NCBI RefSeq assembly: GCF_024753245.1
Contig: NZ_JANUGX010000027.1
Location: 42,937-106,936, forward strand
DNA: 64,000 nucleotides
Direction of reading: 5' to 3'
From: Massilia norwichensis
GTDB taxonomy: Bacteria > Pseudomonadota > Gammaproteobacteria > Burkholderiales > Burkholderiaceae_D
Positions 48,894 through 59,811 of the stretch are shown piece after piece. Under the pieces are notes generated by a model. It saw only the letters and a list, made by a program, of their open reading frames with translations, made no database searches and was not told where the DNA came from. The translations under genes were made by a program, and so were the position numbers. Each line of letters opens with the position of its first letter. Position 1 is the stretch's first letter.

Positions 48894-51110
48894 TTAGAAA
48901 TTGCCCTTGAACTGAACACCCCAGGTACGCGGCTCGTTGGTGAAGCCGGTCAGGTTGTTGAAGTCGATCGCACCGGTGATGCGGCGCTGGTCGAGGATGT
49001 TGCGGCCGAAGGCTGCCACCTCATACTTGCCGCCCGCCCAGTTGTAGCCCACGCGCAGGCCGCCTTCGGTCAGCGGCTTGCCGCTGAACTCGGCTGCTTC
49101 GTACAGGAAGAAGTTGATCTTCGTGCGGTAGGACCAGTCGGTGTAGACGAAGAATTCGCCGTCCGCCACCGGGATGCCGTAGCGCGCGGTGGCATTGAAG
49201 GTCCACTTCGGCGCCTGCGGCAGCGGGTTGCCGTTGATCGAGACGAAGCCGGCCGCGTTGATCGGGTCGGTGATGGTGCACTGGGCGCACTTGGCCACCG
49301 ACAGGCTCGGGTCGCGGATCTCGGTGAAGTTGTAGCTGGCGCCGCCGGTCACGCGCAGCGACGGGCTGACGATGCCTTCGAAGTCGAGCTCGGCGCCCTG
49401 GGCCTTGGTCTTGGCGGCGTTGATCAGCTTGGTAATGTTGGAATTACCGCCGACCACGGTCAGCTGCTGGTTCTTGACTTCGAAGTCGTACAGCGAGAAG
49501 TTCAGGCGCGCGCGGCGCTCGAACAGGTCGGCCTTGATGCCGGCTTCGACCGAGGTGACGGTCTCGGCATCGGCCACGGTGACCGGCACCGATGCCGAGG
49601 CGGCAGCGATACTCGGGGCGCGGAAGCCGGTGGCCACGCGCGCGTACAGGTTGACGTCGCGGTTCAGCTTGTAGGTACCCGACAGATCCCAGTTGACCTT
49701 GCTCTTGCTTTCGCTGATGCCGGCCGGGCCGATCAGGGTCACGTTGGTATGCTCCAGCGTGGCGAAGTCTTTCTTGTCGTCGGTGTAGCGCAGTCCGCCG
49801 CGCAGGGTGAAGGCGTCGTTGACGGCATAGGTCACGGAACCGAAGGCGGCCCAGGCCTTGTTCTTCTGGTTCGAGATGACGCGCGAGGTCTGCGCCTGGG
49901 TCACGCTGTCGAAGTTGTCGCTGCCGCCGGTGGCGTCTTCGTCGAAGTAGTACAGGCCGGCCTGCCAGTTCAGCGGGCCGGCGTTCTTCGACTCGACACG
50001 GAATTCCTGCGAATACTGGGTCAGGTCGGTCAGGCGGCTGGCGGTCTGCACCTGGAACGGCACCACGCCCGGGCCGCCGATGATGCCACCGTCGATGTCG
50101 CCGCGGCTGTTGTAGTGGTCGACGCCTTCGTAGCCGGTGATCGAGTACAGCTTGACCGCGCCGAGGTCCCAGGACAGGCGGACGTTGGCGCCGTTGGTCT
50201 TGAGATCCTGGAAGTTCTGGGCGTTGGTGACGATGCTGTTCAGATCGTAGCCGTCGACGATGTCGGCGCTGCCCTTCTTGATCAGGTTGGCACGGAACAG
50301 GCGCGCGCTGCCGGAGGTGGTGCGCTGGTGCACGTTGAACAGGGCGCTGAAGGTGGCGTCCGGGGTGTACAGGAACTGCACGCGCTCGGCGTGTTCGTTG
50401 TAGCCGTCCAGTTCGCCGGTCTTGTTGGTCTTGGCCAGGTCGCTGTAGTTGTTGACGAAGTCGTCGCGGTGCTGGCGCAGGGTCGAGACGCGCATCGCCC
50501 ACTTATCCGACAGCGGCACGTTGACGGCGCCTTCCAGGTTGACGGTGTTGTGGGTGCCCCAGGAGGCGTTGTAGTAACCCTCGACCTTCTTGAGGTTCGG
50601 CTTTTCGGATTCGAACTTGACCACGCCGGCCGGGGTATTGCGGCCGAACAGCGTGCCCTGCGGGCCGCGCAGCACTTCGACGCCGGCGACGTCGAAGATC
50701 GGGAAGCCTTTCAGGATCGGGTTTTCCTGCACGATCTCGTCGACGATCAGCGACACCGGCTGCGAGGCGAACAGCGAGAAGTCGGTGTTGCCGTAGCCGC
50801 GGATGTAGAAGCGCGGGAAGGTGCGGCCGTTCGAGGATTCGATGTTCAGGCTCGGCACTTTACCGGCCAGCACGCGGATGTCTTCGCCACCCGAGACGAT
50901 GACGTCGAGTTTTTCACCTTTGACGGCGCTGACCGAAACCGGCACCTCCTTGATATTTTCGGTGCGGCGCTGCGCCGTCACGGTAACGGTCTGCAGTTCG
51001 TTGGTCGATGTAGCTTGGGCCAGTGCCGGGGCGGCCGACATGGCGGACAGCGCCAGCATCGCGCCGTGGGCGGCGATGACGCGCTTGTGCATCTTGGACA
51101 TCTTGGTCAT
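48894..51110 (-). CDS. TonB-dependent outer-membrane receptor
   Basis: A 738-residue receptor of the Fe-siderophore/FyuA-like class. It has a signal peptide ending AALAQA, a TonB-box-like LQTVTVTAQRR, and a plug with RFYIRGYGNTDF and VEVLRGPQGTLFGRNTPAGVV. The barrel has TGFRAPSIAAAS, ending in TWGVQFKGNF with an aromatic terminus. It is monocistronic with a terminator and no transporter or siderophore gene nearby, so the ligand cannot be inferred. Confidence 0.92.
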   Translation of the reverse strand: MTKMSKMHKRVIAAHGAMLALSAMSAAPALAQATSTNELQTVTVTAQRRTENIKEVPVSVSAVKGEKLDVIVSGGEDIRVLAGKVPSLNIESSNGRTFPRFYIRGYGNTDFSLFASQPVSLIVDEIVQENPILKGFPIFDVAGVEVLRGPQGTLFGRNTPAGVVKFESEKPNLKKVEGYYNASWGTHNTVNLEGAVNVPLSDKWAMRVSTLRQHRDDFVNNYSDLAKTNKTGELDGYNEHAERVQFLYTPDATFSALFNVHQRTTSGSARLFRANLIKKGSADIVDGYDLNSIVTNAQNFQDLKTNGANVRLSWDLGAVKLYSITGYEGVDHYNSRGDIDGGIIGGPGVVPFQVQTASRLTDLTQYSQEFRVESKNAGPLNWQAGLYYFDEDATGGSDNFDSVTQAQTSRVISNQKNKAWAAFGSVTYAVNDAFTLRGGLRYTDDKKDFATLEHTNVTLIGPAGISESKSKVNWDLSGTYKLNRDVNLYARVATGFRAPSIAAASASVPVTVADAETVTSVEAGIKADLFERRARLNFSLYDFEVKNQQLTVVGGNSNITKLINAAKTKAQGAELDFEGIVSPSLRVTGGASYNFTEIRDPSLSVAKCAQCTITDPINAAGFVSINGNPLPQAPKWTFNATARYGIPVADGEFFVYTDWSYRTKINFFLYEAAEFSGKPLTEGGLRVGYNWAGGKYEVAAFGRNILDQRRITGAIDFNNLTGFTNEPRTWGVQFKGNF

Positions 51111-51308
51111 TACGGTTTCCTAGGAAGGTGAAAAAAAACATCAGCGTGTCTCCGCTATTCCCCCTTCCCTCCTGAACAGTGCGCATCGTTATCGATGTCT
51201 TCATCTTGCCAGACTGGTAAGGCCGCAATTGTCGAGCATGTGTATAAACTTATGCAAGAAATAAGCGAGGCCATGGGCGGCCGTACAACATTTTTTTTTG
51301 TTAAAGCC

Positions 51309-51338
51309 TTGCGTGCTCCGGAATGGATAGGCTATGAT
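51309..51338 (+). promoter_or_regulatory. Sigma-70-like promoter of the tRNA genes
   Basis: TTGCGT (51309-51314) and TATGAT (51333-51338) are separated by 18 bases. Transcription would start about 50 bases before tRNA-Val. Confidence 0.55.
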
Positions 51339-51394
51339 GCGGGCCTCTTCGGACGTGATGACAAACGTCGGAAGACATCGCAGCAGCGGTTTGC

Positions 51395-51470
51395 GGGCGC
51401 TTAGCTCAGTTGGTAGAGCGGATCCCTTACAAGGATTAGGTCGGGAGTTCGAGCCTCTCAGCGCCCACCA
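51395..51470 (+). tRNA. tRNA-Val (TAC anticodon)
   Basis: A 76-base cloverleaf with encoded CCA. The acceptor stem GGGCGCT pairs with AGCGCCC; D-loop AGCTCAGTTGGTAGAGC; anticodon loop CTTACAA; T-loop GTTCGAG. Followed 46 bases later by tRNA-Asp. Confidence 0.97.
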
Positions 51471-51516
51471 GATAACCGCGCGATGTCGTTATAGTGAAGA
51501 GCCGATCAGTAGAAAC

Positions 51517-51593
51517 GGAGCGGTAGTTCAGTTGGTTAGAATACCGGCCTGTCACGCCGGGGGTCGCGGGTTCGAGCCCCGTCCGCTCCGCCA
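51517..51593 (+). tRNA. tRNA-Asp (GTC anticodon)
   Basis: A 77-base cloverleaf with encoded CCA. The acceptor stem GGAGCGG pairs with CCGCTCC; anticodon loop CTGTCAC; T-loop GTTCGAG. Likely co-transcribed with tRNA-Val. Confidence 0.97.
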
Positions 51594-51601
51594 GCATCAA
51601 G

Positions 51602-51633
51602 AAAAAAGGGTCCGATTCGTCGGACCCTTTTTT
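51602..51633. terminator. Bidirectional terminator between tRNA genes and GGDEF gene
   Basis: AAAAAAGGGTCCGA pairs with TCGGACCCTTTTTT around TTCG: a strong symmetric hairpin with T runs on both strands, ending the tRNA unit and the convergent cyclase gene. Confidence 0.93.
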
Positions 51634-51645
51634 CGTTGTGCGGCT

Positions 51646-52794
51646 TCAGGCTTGCTTGAGCATGGGCTGGCCCACTTCAACCCGGTTGCGCCCACCGGTC
51701 TTGGCCGCGTACAGCGCATGGTCGGCACGGGCCAGCGCCGCGGTCAGCTCTTCTTCTATCCCAATCGTCACCACGCCGATGCTGACCGTCATCCGGTAGC
51801 CCTGCGCGCAGCCGAGCACCGGCGCTTCAAGCACGGCAAGACGCAGGCGCTCGGCCGCATCCAGCGCGCCCTCCAGGTGGGTACCCGGCAGCACCAGCGC
51901 GAATTCTTCGCCGCCCAGCCGGCCGACGATGTCGTGCTCGCGCAGCACGCCGCGCGCCGTGTCTGCGAAGACCTTCAGCGCTTCGTCGCCGCAGGCATGG
52001 CCAAAACCATCGTTGAGCTGCTTGAAATGGTCGATGTCGAGCATCAGCAGCGCGATCGGCTTGCCCAGGCGTAGCGCCAGCTGGCGGGCGCTGTCGGCGC
52101 GCTCGAAGAAGGCGCGGCGGTTCAGCATGCCGGTCAAGCCATCGATGGTCGCCAGGCTGCGCATCAGCGCATCGTCCTTCTGCTTGCACAGCAACAGGAA
52201 ACCGAAGCCGTTCACGATCATCAACAGGTAGCTGGCCAGGTAGGCCAGGCCGATCACCGGCGTCATGCTCGTGTCGGGATTGCCGCCTTCGAAACCCAGC
52301 CAGGCCCAGATCGCCAGGGCGAACAGCATGTTGTTGGCGCCGATGAGTCGTTGCAGCAGCGGCGCCTTGCGCGGACGCAGCAGCACCACGGCCGCACCGA
52401 ACACGGACACGGCGATGATGAAGGAAATCAGTTCCATCAGCTGCAGCCGCGGCGTGCCGGTCGCCACCGCATAGCTGACCGCCGCCCAACCAGGCAGCAC
52501 GCCCAGCCACAACTGCTTGCGCCAGCGCGTATAACCGAAGAACAGGCAGTTGGCCGCCACTTCCAGCGCCACACCGCCCAGCCAGGCAAAGGCGGACAAG
52601 GCCTCGAGCGGGCGCAGCCCGAACTGCGGCGCCAGCCACCAGCAGATCTGGGCCAGGCCGATCGACAGCCGGCCCCACATCCAGTAGCCGAGCGCCGGGC
52701 TGTTCTCCGCACCGCGCATATAGCCCGCCATCAGCAGTGCAAACGCGATATTGCCGACGCCAAGCGCCAACATGAAAGTTTGGACGTCAATCAC
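51646..52794 (-). CDS. Membrane-bound diguanylate cyclase (GGDEF)
   Basis: Makes cyclic di-GMP from two GTP. It has 382 residues (GTG 52794; an ATG at 52773 is also possible). The N-terminal half has about six hydrophobic segments (1-205) and is probably a sensor. The C-terminal GGDEF domain carries DGLTGMLNRRAFFERAD, the active-site loop GGEEF, and a product-inhibition I-site RxxD (REHD) exactly five residues before it. A functional cyclase is expected. Signal unknown. Confidence 0.93.
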   Translation of the reverse strand: MIDVQTFMLALGVGNIAFALLMAGYMRGAENSPALGYWMWGRLSIGLAQICWWLAPQFGLRPLEALSAFAWLGGVALEVAANCLFFGYTRWRKQLWLGVLPGWAAVSYAVATGTPRLQLMELISFIIAVSVFGAAVVLLRPRKAPLLQRLIGANNMLFALAIWAWLGFEGGNPDTSMTPVIGLAYLASYLLMIVNGFGFLLLCKQKDDALMRSLATIDGLTGMLNRRAFFERADSARQLALRLGKPIALLMLDIDHFKQLNDGFGHACGDEALKVFADTARGVLREHDIVGRLGGEEFALVLPGTHLEGALDAAERLRLAVLEAPVLGCAQGYRMTVSIGVVTIGIEEELTAALARADHALYAAKTGGRNRVEVGQPMLKQA

Positions 52795-52972
52795 CGTGTT
52801 TATTATTATTGCAATTTTTGTTTCCCAAGGGAATTATCTTACACCTTTTCATTATGGATGCGCGCACCAATCGTGCGCGGCCAGATTTGCTGTTCAATAA
52901 ATACACGATTGCTGTGCCATTGCTGCGTAGCACAAGTGAATCGTGCATAATTGACAATAATTTATTCCTTCA

Positions 52973-53479
52973 ATGGCCGCCGTGCATGGAGTCGCCGTGA
53001 TCTTTGGTTTCCTCAAGTCCCAGACCTTGTCCCCGCGCCAGCGGCGGCTGCAGAACACCACCCTGTTCCGCACGCTCAAGCCGCTGGAGGTCAAGTTCGT
53101 GGACGGCCTGATGCACGAGCGGCGCTACCTGCCCGAGGAAATCATCTTCGACGAGAACGAGGAAGGCCAGGCGCTCTACCTGGTCATGGCGGGCCGGGTC
53201 GAGATCAGCCGCATTCACGACGGCAGGCGTCAGCTGGTAAGCGAACCCGGTCCGGGCAGCTTCTTCGGCGACCTCGCCCTGCTCGACGACTCGCCGCGCA
53301 GCGCCCGCGCGCGCGCCATCGACCACTGCGAGCTGGCGGTGTTCTTTCGCGAAGACTTCCTGGCGCTGATGGATACCGATGCCGTGATCGGCTACAAGAT
53401 CTCGCTGGCGCTGGCACGCCACATCGGCCAACGCCTGCGCGACGGCTTCGGCGGCCGCCCGCAACTGGAAGCCTTGTGA
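52973..53479 (+). CDS. Cyclic nucleotide-binding (Crp-type) domain protein without HTH
   Basis: A 160-168-residue protein. ATG 52973 or GTG 52997 (better ribosome-binding spacing, ggag) can start it. The single cNMP-binding beta-roll shows EEIIFDENEEGQALYLVMAGRVEISR and the phosphate-binding cassette FGDLALLDDSPRSARARA. There is no DNA-binding domain, so it is a ligand-sensing partner rather than a regulator of the Crp type. Its stop overlaps the GTG of the AI-2E-type transporter (GTGA at 53476-53479), suggesting it controls that protein. Confidence 0.85.
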   Translation: MAAVHGVAVIFGFLKSQTLSPRQRRLQNTTLFRTLKPLEVKFVDGLMHERRYLPEEIIFDENEEGQALYLVMAGRVEISRIHDGRRQLVSEPGPGSFFGDLALLDDSPRSARARAIDHCELAVFFREDFLALMDTDAVIGYKISLALARHIGQRLRDGFGGRPQLEAL

Positions 53480-54615
53480 TCGCCGCGCCCCTGGTTCGCG
53501 ACGAACGCGCCGGACCGGTGGTCTGGTGCGCGATCGTCGGCGTCACCTGCCTGCTGCTGGTGCTGCTCGAGCACATGCTGTGGCTGGTCCTGCCCTTCAT
53601 CTTCGGCACCGTCATGTACTACACGCTGCTCGGGCCGATGCGGCGCCTGCTGCGCCTGGGCTTTTCGCGCAGCGTCTCGTCGATGCTGGTATGCGCCATC
53701 TTCTTCGGCGCCGTGACCCTGACCGTGGCGGCGGCGCTGTCGTGGAGCAGCGGACCGGAAGACGGTGGCTCCTGGCACGACAGCCTGGCGCTGTACGCCA
53801 ACGGCGGGGTGGCTTTTGTCCGCAACACGATGGCGCTGCTGGAAGCGAAATTCCCGATCCTGGCCGAGATGCACCTGAGCTCCCTGGTCAATAAGCGCTT
53901 CAAGGTGTTTACCGATACTTTTGCTCAGCGCTATCTGACCACCATCCTGGTCACCGCGGCCGGCTGGCTGCCTTCGCTGCTGCTGGCGCCCTTCCTCGCC
54001 TTCTTCTTCCTGCGCGACGGCCTGCGCTTCAAGAAATTCCTGGCGCGCGCGGTGCCGAACGCCTATTTCGAACGCACGCTGTTCCTGCTGCACCAGGTCG
54101 ACCAGACCGCGCGCCGCTACTTCGAAGGCCTGCTCAAGCTGACCGTGCTCGACACCATCGTGCTGGGCTTCGGCCTGTGGGTGATCGGCGTCTCCTCGCC
54201 GCTGCTGCTGGGTTTCATCTCCGCGCTGCTGGCCTGGGTGCCCTTCATCGGTTCGGTGGTCGGCTGCATGATGGTGGTGATCGTGGCCGCCACCGACGCA
54301 CCAAGCAACCCGCTGGTGGCCTATGGCGCGATCATCGTCTTCATCCTGGCGCGCCTGCTGGACGATTTCGTGTTCATGCCGATCACGCTCGGGCGCAGCC
54401 TCAAGATCCACCCTTTGATCACGGTGCTGATGATCTTCATCGGCGGCGCGCTGTCCGGCGTGGCCGGCCTGATGCTGGTGCTGCCCCTGCTGGGCGTGGT
54501 GATGGTGATCGGCGAGACCCTGGGCCGCCTGATGACCAATCCGCGCCTGCGGGCACGGCATCGCTATGCGCGGGCTTTGCGGGAGAAGCAGGCGAGCGGG
54601 GATCTGAAAGTCTGA
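53476..54615 (+). CDS. AI-2E family transporter (PerM/TqsA-like)
   Basis: A 379-residue polytopic membrane protein, GTG start at 53476. The family's eight-segment pattern is visible, with the conserved hydrophobic GFISALLAWVPFIGSVVG region, DDFVFMPITLGRSLKIHP, and LSGVAGLMLVLPLLGVVMV near the end. Family members export AI-2 (TqsA), act as Na/H exchangers, or are uncharacterised. Translationally coupled to a cyclic-nucleotide-binding protein, an arrangement that suggests ligand-controlled transport. Substrate unknown. Confidence 0.85.
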   Translation: MIAAPLVRDERAGPVVWCAIVGVTCLLLVLLEHMLWLVLPFIFGTVMYYTLLGPMRRLLRLGFSRSVSSMLVCAIFFGAVTLTVAAALSWSSGPEDGGSWHDSLALYANGGVAFVRNTMALLEAKFPILAEMHLSSLVNKRFKVFTDTFAQRYLTTILVTAAGWLPSLLLAPFLAFFFLRDGLRFKKFLARAVPNAYFERTLFLLHQVDQTARRYFEGLLKLTVLDTIVLGFGLWVIGVSSPLLLGFISALLAWVPFIGSVVGCMMVVIVAATDAPSNPLVAYGAIIVFILARLLDDFVFMPITLGRSLKIHPLITVLMIFIGGALSGVAGLMLVLPLLGVVMVIGETLGRLMTNPRLRARHRYARALREKQASGDLKV

Positions 54616-54621
54616 GCACAT

Positions 54622-54659
54622 AAAAAAACGGATTCATGTTGGCGCATGAATCCGTTTTA
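54622..54659. terminator. Bidirectional terminator between AI-2E-type transporter and ygiQ
   Basis: AAAACGGATTCATG pairs with CATGAATCCGTTTT around a 6-base loop, with A/T runs on both sides, between convergent genes. Confidence 0.92.
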
Positions 54660-54683
54660 TGACGCGGCCGTTGCGGCCCTGCT

Positions 54684-56996
<2,313 letters not shown>

Positions 56997-57098
56997 TGGC
57001 CGATATTTTACAGGAAAAGCCTGCGGCCAGCTCCCTCCCCTTCCAAAATTGGCTTAATTTTCAACAACTTGGCTCATCCGTTGCGGACGAACGTTGCG

Positions 57099-57380
57099 TT
57101 AAATACCCATATTGTTCAGGATATTGCCCAGCTGGCGCAGCGCTGGCTCCAGGGTTGGATGGCGGGCGGCGAAGCGGGCCGTGATTTCCTGGCTGCGCGA
57201 AGCCAGGCCATAGGTGTTGGCGTCCGGATTGTCGGCACGGCGCTCGAGCACGTGCTTGATGTCGCCGTCGAGCTGGCGCAGCAGCATCTCCAGTTCGTCG
57301 TCGACCTCGCCCGTCTCTTCGAGGTGGCGGTGCAGGGTTTTCAGGTGCGCTTTCAGGGTGTCTTCGTTGTCGTTCAACAT
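57099..57380 (-). CDS. DUF4404 family protein
   Basis: A 93-residue helical protein from ATG 57380. It has LKTLHRHLEETGEVDDELEMLLRQLDGDIKHVL and the conserved ending ARHPTLEPALRQLGNILNNMGI. DUF4404 has no known function. It starts 8 bases after the VF530 stop, so the two small genes are probably co-transcribed. Confidence 0.85.
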   Translation of the reverse strand: MLNDNEDTLKAHLKTLHRHLEETGEVDDELEMLLRQLDGDIKHVLERRADNPDANTYGLASRSQEITARFAARHPTLEPALRQLGNILNNMGI

Positions 57381-57388
57381 GTCTTGCC

Positions 57389-57601
57389 TCATGTGGTGAA
57401 CCTGGTCTCCAGGTACAGCTTCTCGACCTGTTCGCGGGCCCAGGGCGTCTTGCGCAGGAACTTCAAGCTCGACTTGATGCTCGGGTCCTTGATGAAACAA
57501 TTGATCGCGATGCGGCGGCCGAGCCCGTCCCAGCCGTAATGCTCGACCAGGCGGGTCAGCAACGATTCTAAGGTAATACCGTGTAATGCCTGAACACTCA
57601 T
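57389..57601 (-). CDS. VF530 family small DNA-binding protein (DUF2132)
   Basis: A 70-residue protein matching VF530/DUF2132: LHGITLESLLTRLVEHYGWDGL, INCFIKDPSIKSSLKFLRKTPWAREQVEKLYL. The family fold is known structurally and proposed to bind DNA; its role is unknown. Upstream of and tightly spaced to DUF4404. Confidence 0.9.
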   Translation of the reverse strand: MSVQALHGITLESLLTRLVEHYGWDGLGRRIAINCFIKDPSIKSSLKFLRKTPWAREQVEKLYLETRFTT

Positions 57602-57627
57602 AGTTGCAAGTTTATATCTGATAGGGG

Positions 57628-57651
57628 AAGGATGGGCGCGCGCCCATCCTT
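57628..57651. repeat. Perfect 24-base palindrome after the M3 peptidase gene
   Basis: AAGGATGGGCGC followed by its exact reverse complement, 10 bases past the peptidase stop on the minus strand. There is no T run, so termination would be weak. Confidence 0.5.
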
Positions 57652-57661
57652 CGCTGACCGT

Positions 57662-59785
57662 TTATTCGCCGGTCAGGCCACGGCGCTCCAGCAGCGGCTG
57701 TACCTGCGCATCACGGCCGCTGAAGCCGCGGTACATCTCCATCGCGTCCATGGTGCCGCCGCGCGACAGCAGCATCTTGCGGAAGTGGTCGCCGTTCTTG
57801 CGGGTCAGGCCGCCGTGCTCCTTGAACCAGTTCACGGTATCGGCATCCAGCTTCTCGGCCCACAGGTAGCCATAGTAGCCGGCCGAATAGCCGCCCGAGA
57901 ACACGTGCGAGAAGTAGGTGGTGCGGTAGCGCGGCGGGACCAGCGGGAAGTCGGCGCCGGCGTCATGCAAGGCCTTGGCTTCGAAGGCCAGCACGTCGCC
58001 CGGGATCTGGTCCGGGCCCAGCTGGTGCCAGCTCTGGTCCAGGATCGCGGCCGCCAGGTACTCGGTGGTGCGGTAGCCTTCGTTGAACTTGCTCGATGCC
58101 TGCACCTTGTCCAGCAGTTCTTTCGGCATCGCCGCGCCGGTCTGGTAATGCTTCGCGTAGTTGGCCAGCACTTCCGGCCAGTCCATCCACATCTCGTTGA
58201 CCTGCGACGGGAACTCGACATAGTCGCGCGGCACGCGGGTACCCGAGAAGCGCGGGTACTTCACGTTCGAGAACATGCCGTGCAGCGCATGGCCGAACTC
58301 GTGGAACATGGTGCGCACTTCGTCATAGGTCAGCAGGGTCGGCTCGCCGGCCGACGGCTTCGGAATGTTCAGGTGGTTGGCGATCACCGGGTGCGTGCCC
58401 AGCAGGGTGTTCTGGCCGACGTAGGCGTTCATCCAGGCGCCGCCGCGCTTGTTGGCGCGCGCATACGGGTCGTGCAGGAAGATCGCCAGCTGCTTGCCGT
58501 CGCTGTCGAAGACGTCGAACACGCGCACGTCCGGATCGTACACCGGCAGGTCCTTGCGCTCCTTGAAGGTGATGCCGAATTCCTTGGTGGCGGCGAAGAA
58601 CACGCCGTCGACCAGCACGCGGTTGTATTCGAAGTACGGCCGCAGCTGGCTCTGGTCGAAGGCGTAGCGCTGGGCGCGCACCTTGTCGGTGTAATAGTTC
58701 CAGTCGTAGGCCGCGACCTGGAACTTGCCGCCTTCGGCATCGACCACCTTCTGCAGGTCGGCCGCTTCCTTCCTGGCGTTGTTCACGGCCGGCTTGGCGA
58801 ATTCCGCCAGCAGCTTGTTGACGGCGCCCGTGTCCTTGGCGGTCTGGTCTTCCAGCATGTAGGCCGCGTGGCTCGGGTAGCCCAGCAGCTTGGCGCGCTC
58901 GGCGCGGGTTTTGGCCAGCTCCAGCACCAGGCTGCGGTTGTCGAAATCGCCGCCATGGCTGCCGCGCGCCATCGAGGTCGCCAGCAGCTTTTCGCGGGTC
59001 GCGCGATTGGTCAGCACGGACAGCGGCGCCTGCTGGGTGGTGTTCACGACCGGGATCACGAACTTGCCGTCCAGGCCGCGCTTCTTGGCCTCCGCCGCGG
59101 CGACGTCGATCGCCTTATCGGACATGCCGGCCAGCTCTTCGCGGCTGCCGACCACCAGCGCCGAGGCGTTCGCTTCCTTCAGCACGTTCTGGCTGAACTG
59201 GGTCTGCAGGGCGGCGATCCTGGCGTTGTAGGCCTTCAGCTTGATCTTGTCGTTGCTCGAGAGCTGGGCGCCGGCGCGCACGAAATCGGTGTGGTAGCGC
59301 TGCAGCAGGTAGGCCGACTCGGCATCCAGGTGCAGCTTGGCGCGCTTGTCGTACAGGGTCTTGATGCGCTTGTAGAGCTTTTCGTTCAGGCGGATCTTGT
59401 CGCTGTGCGCGGCCAGCTTCGGCGCCAGCTCCTTGTCCAGCGCATTCAGGGTGTCGTTGGTGTTGGCGCCGACCAGGCTGGAGAAGACGGTCGAGACGCG
59501 GTTCAGCAGCTGGCCCGAACGCTCCATCGCGACGATGGTGTTCTCGAAGGTCGGCGCGGCGCGGCTATCGGCGATGGCGTCGATCTCGGCCGACTGCTGG
59601 CGCATGCCTTCCTCGAACGCCGGCGCGAAGTCCTCGTTCTTGATCTTGTCGAAGGCCGGGTACTGGAACGGCAGGGTGCTCGGCTTGGCGAAGGGGTTCG
59701 ATGCCGGCAGTTGCGATGGCGCGGCCTGGGCGAAACCGGCGACGGCGGCGGCCACTGCGAAGGCCAGGATGTGGGAACGGTGCAT
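57662..59785 (-). CDS. Secreted M3-family metallopeptidase (peptidyl-dipeptidase type), copy 1
   Basis: A 707-residue zinc peptidase of the thimet oligopeptidase/Dcp family with a signal peptide (HILAFAVAAAVAGFAQAA), so probably periplasmic. Start ATG 59785 behind ggagag. The zinc site is HEFGH at 495-499 with the third ligand Glu524 in DYVEFPSQVNEMW. The C-terminal substrate loop has YRTTYFSHVFSGGYSAGYYGYLW. It likely trims oligopeptides. Downstream member of a tandem pair, 26 bases after the paralog stop. Confidence 0.95.
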   Translation of the reverse strand: MHRSHILAFAVAAAVAGFAQAAPSQLPASNPFAKPSTLPFQYPAFDKIKNEDFAPAFEEGMRQQSAEIDAIADSRAAPTFENTIVAMERSGQLLNRVSTVFSSLVGANTNDTLNALDKELAPKLAAHSDKIRLNEKLYKRIKTLYDKRAKLHLDAESAYLLQRYHTDFVRAGAQLSSNDKIKLKAYNARIAALQTQFSQNVLKEANASALVVGSREELAGMSDKAIDVAAAEAKKRGLDGKFVIPVVNTTQQAPLSVLTNRATREKLLATSMARGSHGGDFDNRSLVLELAKTRAERAKLLGYPSHAAYMLEDQTAKDTGAVNKLLAEFAKPAVNNARKEAADLQKVVDAEGGKFQVAAYDWNYYTDKVRAQRYAFDQSQLRPYFEYNRVLVDGVFFAATKEFGITFKERKDLPVYDPDVRVFDVFDSDGKQLAIFLHDPYARANKRGGAWMNAYVGQNTLLGTHPVIANHLNIPKPSAGEPTLLTYDEVRTMFHEFGHALHGMFSNVKYPRFSGTRVPRDYVEFPSQVNEMWMDWPEVLANYAKHYQTGAAMPKELLDKVQASSKFNEGYRTTEYLAAAILDQSWHQLGPDQIPGDVLAFEAKALHDAGADFPLVPPRYRTTYFSHVFSGGYSAGYYGYLWAEKLDADTVNWFKEHGGLTRKNGDHFRKMLLSRGGTMDAMEMYRGFSGRDAQVQPLLERRGLTGE

Positions 59786-59811
59786 TTTTCTCTCCAGTGA
59801 AAATCGTTTTT

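Noticed and set aside
51395..51593. tRNA pair as an integration site
   Set aside because: No integrase gene and no repeated tRNA 3' end found nearby.
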